From the NCBI GenBank assembly GCA_963779325.1, contig CAVZXS010000033.1:1-6722 (forward strand): DNA of 6,722 nucleotides, read 5' to 3'. The notes under the pieces are model-generated. The model was given only the letters and a program-made list of their open reading frames with translations, was not told where the DNA came from and did no database searches. The DNA is from CAVZXS01 sp963779325 (GTDB lineage: Bacteria > Bacteroidota > Bacteroidia > Chitinophagales > Chitinophagaceae). Both the position numbers and the translations under genes were made by a program. The stretch's first letter is position 1. Each line of letters opens with the position of its first letter. This document shows positions 1-5,106 of the stretch, one piece after another.

Positions 1-111
1 TTTAGCCAATCGCACTTTTTGGCTTTCTCCTTGCGCAAAAGAGCTGTCGTGAAAAACAAATGTCAGCATTGCTATGGTAAGAGTTATTGATCGCAAGATA
101 TTTTCTTTCAT
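1..111 (-). CDS. Exported protein, N-terminal fragment (runs off window)
   Basis: Thirty-seven codons are open from an ATG at 111-109 to the window edge. The translation starts MKENILRSITLTIAML and forms a classical Sec signal peptide: a positively charged start, a hydrophobic core at about residues 9-20, and an SFA|Q cleavage site after A26. The first mature residues are QGESQKVRLAK, so the protein is probably periplasmic. The start is supported by the signal peptide and by the AT-rich leader; a promoter-like pair lies at a fitting distance upstream. The K-V-R-L-A-K opening recalls the first strand of small antibiotic-biosynthesis-monooxygenase (ABM) type proteins that Bacteroidota export, but 11 mature residues cannot establish a family. 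It reads the same way as the PQQ dehydrogenase and may once have followed it more closely, before the repeat element at 190-316 came between them. Confidence 0.72.
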   Translation of the reverse strand, partial: MKENILRSITLTIAMLTFVFHDSSFAQGESQKVRLAK

Positions 112-152
112 GTTTATTTATTTAGGTGTGTCGGACAGCTTCGTACTTAACA

Positions 153-183
153 CGAAAGTATATGATACAAAACAGAACCTCAA
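153..183 (-). promoter_or_regulatory. Candidate Bacteroidota-type promoter for the 1-111 gene
   Basis: Read on the minus strand, TTG (183-181) is followed after 20 bp by TACTTTCG (160-153). This matches the Bacteroidota sigma consensus TTG-N(17-23)-TAnnTTTG with one mismatch in the -7 box. Transcription would start near 146 and leave a leader of about 35 nt before the ATG at 111. The TTG lies inside the direct repeat that borders the mobile element, so the second copy of that repeat carries the same TTG. This is a pattern match only. Confidence 0.38.
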
Positions 184-188
184 AAATA
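178..188. repeat. Direct repeat, left copy (putative target-site duplication)
   Basis: The 11-mer cctcaaaaata occurs here and again at 315-325, flanking the inverted-repeat element exactly. A perfect direct repeat at both edges of a palindromic element is the signature of transposition. Because the edges share bases with the arms, the true duplication could be 9, 10 or 11 bp. Confidence 0.7.
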
Positions 189-189
189 G

Positions 190-316
190 GGTGCATTTCA
201 AATTGTCGCTTTTGCCCCTATCCCCTTAAGGGGAATATCAAACTTTAAAACTGTGGCTCCCCTTCAGGGGATGGGGGCCTCCGCGAAATGAAGCCTGCGA
301 CAATTTGGAATGCACC
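190..316. mobile_element. MITE-like non-coding element with nested inverted repeats
   Basis: The ends are 20-bp inverted repeats, 190-209 and 297-316 (ggtgcatttc... and ...ggaatgcacc), with one mismatch. Inside them a second inverted pair lies at 214-234 and 258-278, G/C-rich runs around cccctta and ccttcagggg, with 19 of 21 positions matching. The innermost loop is 235-257. No open frame of useful length is present, so any movement would need a transposase supplied elsewhere. The flanking 11-bp direct repeat supports insertion. The element begins two bases outside the dehydrogenase stop-side repeat and separates that gene from the next one, so its hairpin could also act as a terminator or RNA-stability structure. 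It could instead be a non-mobile intergenic palindrome, but the direct repeats argue against that. Confidence 0.72.
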
Positions 317-325
317 TCAAAAATA
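315..325. repeat. Direct repeat, right copy (putative target-site duplication)
   Basis: This is the second copy of cctcaaaaata. Its last base, 325, touches the stop codon of the PQQ dehydrogenase (328-326 on the minus strand), so the insertion just missed the coding region. Confidence 0.7.
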
Positions 326-2485
326 TCAGGGCAGCGCAAACGCCAAATAACTATCGCCCGAGTTTGTTCCTAATTTTCCTCCGCCGCAGGCTATTACTAC
401 ATATTGTTTTTTGTTAATGCTGTAGATAGCCGGTGTTGCATAACCCGGCGCGGGCAATTGATATTGCCATAATAACTTACCGGTAGTTTTATTATACACC
501 CTGAACTTACCGTCGCGGGCAGCGGCTATAAATAGTAAACCGCCGGCTGTAACAACCGGCCCGCCATAATTCTCAGTACCGGTTGCCGGTATACCTTTTG
601 CCGTTAGTTCAGGGTATTCGCCAAACGGAAACTGCCATACCAATTTTCCGGTATTTAAGTTTACCGCACTCAGCGTACCCCATGGCGGACTGATAGCGGG
701 GTAGCCTTCCTTACTTAAAAATTTATAATAGCCCGTAGAGCGATATGCCGGATCATCATATATATTTGTCTGTATTGCCGGGCCATCATATTTTTTCTTT
801 TGCTCAGCAGATAAATTCATTACATATGCAGCTATGGCGTTTTTCTCCGGCTCGCTTATTTGTTTAAAGGAAGGCATCATTCGCCGGCCCGTATTCAGCA
901 GGTTGTGAAATTCCGAGGCCGGGTATTTTTTTTCGTAACCAATTATAGAAGGATTATTTCCGCTGCCCTGCAATTCTTTACCATGACAACTCATACAATG
1001 TTGTTTGTACAATCGTTGCCCCGCCTGCAAATAATTTTCTTTTTGTTTCGGTATTTTATCCGACGGTATCATGTCCAATGTCCAGGCCATTTCATTGGCA
1101 TTTATATACAATAAACCCGTTGCAGGATCATAAGCGGGGCCACCCCATTCGGCGCCGCCATCATAACCCGGAAAAATAATAGTACCCTGTTGCGATGGCG
1201 GACTATACATGTGGACATTCTTCATTTTTTTAAATCTTGCTCTTAATGCTTCCTGTTCTTCAGAGCTTAAATAAGGATTAATATCTTTTTCTGAAAGTGA
1301 TTGACGAACAAAAGGCTCAGGCAATGAAGGCATAGGTTGCGCAGGCGATAATTTTTCGCCGGGTATATCGGTATCCTGCGGTACGGGTTTCTCTTTTATG
1401 GGGAATAATGGTTTTCCGGTAACACGATCAAACAAAAATATAAAACCCGATTTGGCCGGTTGTACTACGGCATCAGTTTTCTTTCCGTCAATTGTAAGTG
1501 TAATCAATGCCGGCGGTGTAGGCAAATCCCTGTCCCATAAATCATGGTGTATAGTTTGAAAATGCCAGATACGTTTTCCCGTATTGGCATCAATTGCCAA
1601 TAACGTATTTGCAAATAAATTATCGCCGGTTCTGGCGCCCCCGTAAAAATCGTAAGAGGCCGATCCGGTGGGGGCAAATAAAATTCCACGTTCTTCATCC
1701 AGGCTAAAACCGCTCCATACATTGGCGCCGCCGGTTTTTTTCCAGGCCAATGAATCATCCCAGGATGTAAAACCAAATTCGCCGGGCTGCGGAATGGTAT
1801 GAAATATCCATTGTTGTTTTCCCGTACGGGTATCGTAGGCACGTATATGCCCGGGAGCTGCTGCGCCGGGTCCTTCGTCTACACGTGTACCGCTGATTAA
1901 AAGATTTTTGTAAACAATGACCGCTGATGTATTGGTAACAAACAAATCGGTTACATCTCGGCCGAGACCTTCACGCAAATCCACTTTGCCATATTTGCCA
2001 AATGAAGAAATAGATTTGCCTGTAACGGCATCTACTGCATGAATATCGGAACCGGCTGCATAATAAATTCTTTTGTCACCTCCATCGGCCCAATAAGTAA
2101 CCCCGCGATTATTATTTAGCATAAAATGATAATCCGGTTTTGCACTACCGGTTGAATCGGGATTGTACACCCATTTCATTTTGCCGGTAACGGCATCCAG
2201 CGCCATTAATAAAAGTTGCGGTGAAGTGACATACATTACACCATCTATAATAATCGGGTTGCACTGTATTTGCGAATGTTTGGCTGTATCCGCATCGCCT
2301 GTATGAAACTCCCAGGCAACCTGCAGTTGTGTTACATTGGTTGTATCAATTTGGTTGAGTGATGAATAGCGAATGGCTTCTTTCGTACCGCCGTATACTT
2401 TCCAGTCGTCGTAGGTTTTTGTTTTGGTTTGATTACAGGCCGTTAATAGTAACAGCCAAATGCCGGCGAGGATCATTTTTTTCAT
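326..2485 (-). CDS. Lipoprotein PQQ-dependent dehydrogenase with internal cytochrome c domain
   Basis: This protein of 719 residues is a quinoprotein beta-propeller of the membrane glucose dehydrogenase branch. It should oxidise a sugar or alcohol in the periplasm and pass electrons from PQQ to a bound haem. The N-terminus has a lipobox (LLLTAC, lipidated C17) in place of the five-helix anchor of E. coli Gcd. The region 27-110 (DDWKVYGG..., then LDAVTGKMKW) opens the propeller. HHDLWDRDLP (313-322) and PAKSG (343-347) match Gcd motifs: D318 corresponds to catalytic D466 and K345 to PQQ-contacting K493, with the same 27-residue spacing. YSPPSQQGT (427-435), EWGGP and the C-terminal GTNSGDSYLAFALP also match. 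No vicinal Cys-Cys pair is seen, as in the glucose type. A c-type haem module is inserted at about 483-558: C497-M-S-C500-H501 binds haem and M537 (MMPSF) is the likely sixth ligand. No pqq genes are in the window, and the substrate is unknown. Family certain, substrate not. Confidence 0.95.
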   Translation of the reverse strand: MKKMILAGIWLLLLTACNQTKTKTYDDWKVYGGTKEAIRYSSLNQIDTTNVTQLQVAWEFHTGDADTAKHSQIQCNPIIIDGVMYVTSPQLLLMALDAVTGKMKWVYNPDSTGSAKPDYHFMLNNNRGVTYWADGGDKRIYYAAGSDIHAVDAVTGKSISSFGKYGKVDLREGLGRDVTDLFVTNTSAVIVYKNLLISGTRVDEGPGAAAPGHIRAYDTRTGKQQWIFHTIPQPGEFGFTSWDDSLAWKKTGGANVWSGFSLDEERGILFAPTGSASYDFYGGARTGDNLFANTLLAIDANTGKRIWHFQTIHHDLWDRDLPTPPALITLTIDGKKTDAVVQPAKSGFIFLFDRVTGKPLFPIKEKPVPQDTDIPGEKLSPAQPMPSLPEPFVRQSLSEKDINPYLSSEEQEALRARFKKMKNVHMYSPPSQQGTIIFPGYDGGAEWGGPAYDPATGLLYINANEMAWTLDMIPSDKIPKQKENYLQAGQRLYKQHCMSCHGKELQGSGNNPSIIGYEKKYPASEFHNLLNTGRRMMPSFKQISEPEKNAIAAYVMNLSAEQKKKYDGPAIQTNIYDDPAYRSTGYYKFLSKEGYPAISPPWGTLSAVNLNTGKLVWQFPFGEYPELTAKGIPATGTENYGGPVVTAGGLLFIAAARDGKFRVYNKTTGKLLWQYQLPAPGYATPAIYSINKKQYVVIACGGGKLGTNSGDSYLAFALP

Positions 2486-2508
2486 ACAGCAGTTATTTAA
2501 ATTAGGAG

Positions 2509-2637
2509 TAATACCGAATCGCCATATAAAATCTCTCCCGTACCTGCCCGTTCCGTTCAGGCGGGCGTACGGGATTCGTTCAGGCTCTCGGTATTATACC
2601 AACTTCTTTAGACTAAATATAAATCAATTTGGTATAA
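2509..2637. repeat. Composite palindromic repeat cluster
   Basis: Four copies of a motif close to TWATACCRA alternate in orientation: 2509-2517 (+), 2596-2588 (-), 2594-2602 (+) and 2637-2629 (-). The first pair (taataccga/tcggtatta) encloses a G/C-rich hairpin, cccgtac 2537-2543 with gtacggg 2567-2573, extended inward by gcccg/cgggc. The second pair (ttataccaa/ttggtataa) is a perfect 9-bp inverted repeat around an AT-rich 26-nt loop. The outermost ends are also inverted relatives (10 of 13 positions match). No long open frame is present. The cluster begins 24 bp before the dehydrogenase start codon, so it is either part of that gene's leader or lies over its promoter region. It resembles REP/BIME-type or MITE repeats; no clear target duplication was found. 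Confidence 0.6.
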
Positions 2638-2841
2638 GCTAAGAAATTATCGGGAAAAACAGCGTCACTTGAAAATTTGCGTACGCAGTATTGTTTAGCA
2701 TTATACCTCGAGCAGCCTTTTAAAGCCCAACAGCTTTTTGAGTCGGCTACTATTCAACTTTCCAATAAATTTATTAATACGCCGCCAAAAGCTTTACAGG
2801 TAAGGCTTTCATTTTTTGAGACCTGCTATTCTATGATTTGA
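2638..2841 (+). pseudogene. Possible gene remnant, no proper start
   Basis: A 67-codon open frame runs from the last repeat arm to TGA at 2839-2841. It contains no ATG until the penultimate codon, and the in-frame TAA just upstream (2635-2637) is formed by the end of the palindromic repeat. The amino-acid mix looks protein-like, including YLEQPFKAQQLFES and PPKALQVRLSFFE, and is predicted mostly helical. I do not recognise the family. From 2820 another frame stays open (DLLFYDLIPTKGFKLHIEATG...) into the start of the insertion sequence, so one lost base near 2820 could have split a longer frame. The reading is that a gene tail lost its beginning to the repeat; it may equally be non-coding sequence that is open by chance. 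Confidence 0.28.
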
Positions 2842-3047
2842 TACCAACAAAAGGTTTCAAATTACATATTGAGGCGACCGGGGATTTGAATAGTGACAAC
2901 TTTGTTTCATCATTCACAATTAAATTAAAAAAAATCATTATTGTCCGACTAAAAGTAGCACAAAAACCTCTATACCCTTTAGCTGATAAGGGATGTAAGC
3001 AAAATCAACATTGTTTCAAAAGCGGGGGTAGTTGGCATAGTTTATTT
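2842..3047. other. Non-coding stretch downstream of the transposase
   Basis: I see no convincing gene, RNA or strong terminator here. A weak hairpin, ccctt 2975-2979 with aaggg 2988-2992, lies past the transposase stop. The run t-a8-t at 2926-2935 is repeated exactly at 4256-4265. The part to the right of 2936 is probably the 3' non-coding end of the insertion sequence. The part to the left probably belongs to the old flank. Confidence 0.4.
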
Positions 3048-4255
3048 TTAAGTAACAAAAGCGTTAGGTGCATTGTGTGATTTTCTCCATGCTTTGTAAG
3101 TGTCTTTTATAAATTCAAACAACTCTACATAACTCATCAGGTGCAGGCGGATAACGGTTATCATATTGGCAAATGATTTTTTGGTGGCAGCTTTTTTTCT
3201 GGTAACCACCATCAAAAGCTGTGCTATTAATACACAGTACACCTGCATTTTAATGGCGTTTTCACTATTGCCCCAAAAATAGCGCAAGGGAAAATTCTGT
3301 TTGATTTGTTTAAACAACAGTTCAATCATCCATCTGCATTTGTAAATCAATGCTATTTGTGATGCAGCGAGGGTAAGGTTATTGGTAATGAAAATATACT
3401 GTTTGCCATCATCGGCAATGAACGTGATACGGCGTAGTTTAACTCTTACAATATTGCCATCCATATTTTTATATCCAAGGGTAATGAGTTGCTCTTTTAC
3501 AATTCCTGCTGCATTTTTCTTTTTTGTTTTGTCCAGCAGTACTTTGGTTACATGATAAACGGCATTGTCCTTCATCCGGGTTACAAACCAAATCTTTTGT
3601 TTTGTCCACCTATCAAACTGGCTGTACAGGTTGTAAGCTTTATCAAAGACCATAAAACTATTCGCCGGTAAATTAAGGTGGTAAAGGAATTTACGGTCAT
3701 GTACCCGGGCTTCAGTCATACGCACAAATTCAGCCACTCCACTAAAAGCATCCATCATCGTATGTACTTTAATGCCGCCTTTTTTGCGGCTGCCATCTAA
3801 TGTGTTACGACCAACTCCCCGAAGTATATCACTGAATAAACGGATGGTGGTGCTGTCAATAATTTTTAAGTTACGGATGCTTAGTCCTTTTAGGCGGCTG
3901 TCCGAGATAAATGAATGGTATTTACGAAGCAATTCAAAGTAGATGGTTTCAAAAACTAAGTAACTGCGATTGGTATTGGCATCCGACAATGTACTTCGGG
4001 CCGGGGCTTTATCAAAACCTAAGTGTAGCAGTTTGCCTTCGCAAGCCAACATGCCCTCACACAACTCCCTGCGCCCGTTGCAATAGCTTAATACTCCATA
4101 CAGCAAGCTGACCAAATGCACCCGTAAAGGAATTCGTTTGTAATACCTATTGGCTTGATGCTTACGGTTGGCAGCATTGATAATAGAGGAGGGTATGGTA
4201 TCTAATAATTGAGATAATACCGGCTGTCCGACAAATTTTTTATCTTTATCCATAG
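2936..4255 (-). mobile_element. IS4-family insertion sequence, ends uncertain
   Basis: The transposase gene identifies the element, but I could not find matching terminal inverted repeats. The limits given come from a 10-bp direct repeat (t-a8-t) at 2926-2935 and 4256-4265, which fits the 9-13 bp duplications usual for IS4-family elements and gives a length of 1320 bp, also usual. Two facts weaken this: the repeat is low in complexity, and it would leave only 2 bp of element before the transposase start codon. The right edge cannot lie much further out, because the intact lipoprotein gene starts at 4264. Confidence 0.35.
3048..4253 (-). CDS. IS4-family DDE transposase
   Basis: This intact 401-residue transposase cuts and rejoins the ends of its insertion sequence. 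The N-terminus, KFVGQPVLSQLLDTIP, followed by the helical region to about residue 115, is the DUF4372-like DNA-binding part of these Bacteroidota transposases. The RNase-H-like core follows: D133 in IIDSTT, D204 in VFDKAYNLY, and E311 within the IS4 signature Y304-(2)-R307-(3)-E311-(6)-K318. All catalytic residues are present and the frame is unbroken, so the enzyme could be active. I chose the ATG at 4253-4251 because homologues begin a few residues before GQP. The frame is open for 31 more codons up to 4346, but that stretch lies over the divergent lipoprotein gene and has no family resemblance. No promoter is evident in the 10 bp before the next gene, so expression would depend on sequence outside the element. 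Confidence 0.93.
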   Translation of the reverse strand: MDKDKKFVGQPVLSQLLDTIPSSIINAANRKHQANRYYKRIPLRVHLVSLLYGVLSYCNGRRELCEGMLACEGKLLHLGFDKAPARSTLSDANTNRSYLVFETIYFELLRKYHSFISDSRLKGLSIRNLKIIDSTTIRLFSDILRGVGRNTLDGSRKKGGIKVHTMMDAFSGVAEFVRMTEARVHDRKFLYHLNLPANSFMVFDKAYNLYSQFDRWTKQKIWFVTRMKDNAVYHVTKVLLDKTKKKNAAGIVKEQLITLGYKNMDGNIVRVKLRRITFIADDGKQYIFITNNLTLAASQIALIYKCRWMIELLFKQIKQNFPLRYFWGNSENAIKMQVYCVLIAQLLMVVTRKKAATKKSFANMITVIRLHLMSYVELFEFIKDTYKAWRKSHNAPNAFVT

Positions 4256-4263
4256 TAAAAAAA

Positions 4264-4614
4264 ATGAAAAAATTATCTTTAGCCCTTTTAGCACTTACCG
4301 TATTTGCTGCCTCATGCCGGACCTTAAAATCAAATACCACCATCAAACCAAATGACAGCTTTGTATTGGGTAATAACCAACATGGCGTATTTAAAGTAAA
4401 ACTGAAAAATGTCTCTAAAAATGATATAGAGGTTTATATGGCGCCGGTTGCAGGCGGCAGTTATTCAAGACAAACAGTTAAACCAAACGAGTCAATTAGT
4501 GTTAAGGTAGAAAAGAATACGGCTTTAGTAGTAGATAACAAATCAGCTGATACTGCATCGGTTGATTTAAAAGTAAAGGGTGATATAGGGTTATCAATGG
4601 GATACAAAAATTAA
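4264..4614 (+). CDS. Small lipoprotein of unknown function
   Basis: The product has 116 residues. A lipoprotein signal (MKKLSLALLALTVFAASC) ends with lipidated C18, so the 99-residue mature protein should sit on a membrane, probably facing the periplasm or the surface. The mature part alternates short hydrophobic strands with polar turns (for example GVFKVKLKNV, DIEVYMAPV, SISVKVEK, ASVDLKVKG), which suggests a small beta-sandwich. It has no cysteines beyond C18 and no catalytic motif. I do not recognise the family. The start is set by the signal peptide. The ATG is only 10 bp from the divergent transposase start, so its original promoter is likely displaced. The DoxX gene follows after 21 bp, which points to one transcript. 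It could be a structural or inhibitor-like lipoprotein, but nothing in the sequence decides this. Confidence 0.85.
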   Translation: MKKLSLALLALTVFAASCRTLKSNTTIKPNDSFVLGNNQHGVFKVKLKNVSKNDIEVYMAPVAGGSYSRQTVKPNESISVKVEKNTALVVDNKSADTASVDLKVKGDIGLSMGYKN

Positions 4615-4635
4615 TAATCACTTAAAAAACACAAG

Positions 4636-5067
4636 ATGAAAAAATTAATCATTCCCGTTGTAATGCCATATTGGTGGGCCGATTTATTATTAGCCATACC
4701 GCGAATAGTCGGTTGTTACCTGCTGGCCGCACATTTTGGGTGGAGCAAATTTCCCACACCGACTTGGTTTATTGAAGATACAGCAAAACTTGGTCTGCCC
4801 TTTCCCGCATTTTTTGCGTGGGCGGCTGTATTAACCGAAGTATTTGGCGCTGCATTATTGGTTATTGGTTTGTTTACCAGATATGCTGCCTTTTTATTGA
4901 GTTGCACCATGCTGGTAGCTATATTCCTGCAAAAATGGAATGCTGAGTTATGGGAAAAATTACCGGCAATGGGATTTTTATGGCTTGCAATTATTTATAC
5001 GGTATTGGGCTCGGGTCGGTTTGGCCTGGATTATCTTATCGCAAAAAGATTTAAAACAAAAGGATAG
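4636..5067 (+). CDS. DoxX family integral membrane protein
   Basis: This 143-residue inner-membrane protein has four predicted helices at about 14-34, 57-79, 82-98 and 110-127. DoxX hallmarks are the first-helix arginine followed by HFGWSKFP (33-40), the TEVFGAALLVIGLFTR segment joining helices 2 and 3, and the closing GSGRFGLDYLI (125-135). The length is normal for the family. DoxX proteins are linked to quinone-dependent redox and thiol-stress functions in some bacteria (the name comes from a thiosulfate:quinone oxidoreductase subunit), but most members have no known activity, so no reaction is assigned. The ATG follows an A-rich leader (ttaaaaaacacaag). It is probably cotranscribed with the lipoprotein 21 bp upstream and the peptidase 39 bp downstream. 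Confidence 0.88.
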   Translation: MKKLIIPVVMPYWWADLLLAIPRIVGCYLLAAHFGWSKFPTPTWFIEDTAKLGLPFPAFFAWAAVLTEVFGAALLVIGLFTRYAAFLLSCTMLVAIFLQKWNAELWEKLPAMGFLWLAIIYTVLGSGRFGLDYLIAKRFKTKG

Positions 5068-5106
5068 AAAATAAAATTTATACAGTTCTGCCGTTAAAAA
5101 AATAAT

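Noticed and set aside
129..138. gtcggacagc, inverted match to gctgtccgac at 4223-4232 (and tgtccgac at 2942-2949)
   Set aside because: Matches of 10 bp are expected by chance many times in a window this long, one copy lies inside the transposase coding region, and the two copies near the IS are in direct rather than inverted orientation, so they do not mark its ends.
1504..1842. A 112-codon minus-strand open frame inside the dehydrogenase gene
   Set aside because: It is another frame of a clearly recognised gene and has no family resemblance of its own. The same holds for the open frames at 860-1114, 3489-3671, 3911-4111, 4716-4910, 5094-5318 and 5418-5609.
2975..2992. Hairpin after the transposase stop as a terminator
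   Set aside because: The stem is only 5 bp with an 8-nt loop and no T-run in the reading direction.
2838..3080. An 80-codon plus-strand open frame starting at TTG
   Set aside because: It runs through the presumed IS edge and over the 3' end of the transposase gene, has no strong start, and its second half is low in protein character. Only its first part is kept, as a possible frameshifted tail of the remnant.
4241..4248. TATCTTTA as a -7 promoter box for the lipoprotein gene
   Set aside because: It differs from TAnnTTTG at the last base, the nearest upstream TTG is 29 bp away (too far), and it would leave a leader of only about 9 nt.
4254..4346. A 31-codon N-terminal extension of the transposase
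   Set aside because: It overlaps the signal peptide and first mature residues of the divergent lipoprotein, lacks family similarity, and the family's N-terminus begins near the internal ATG at 4253.
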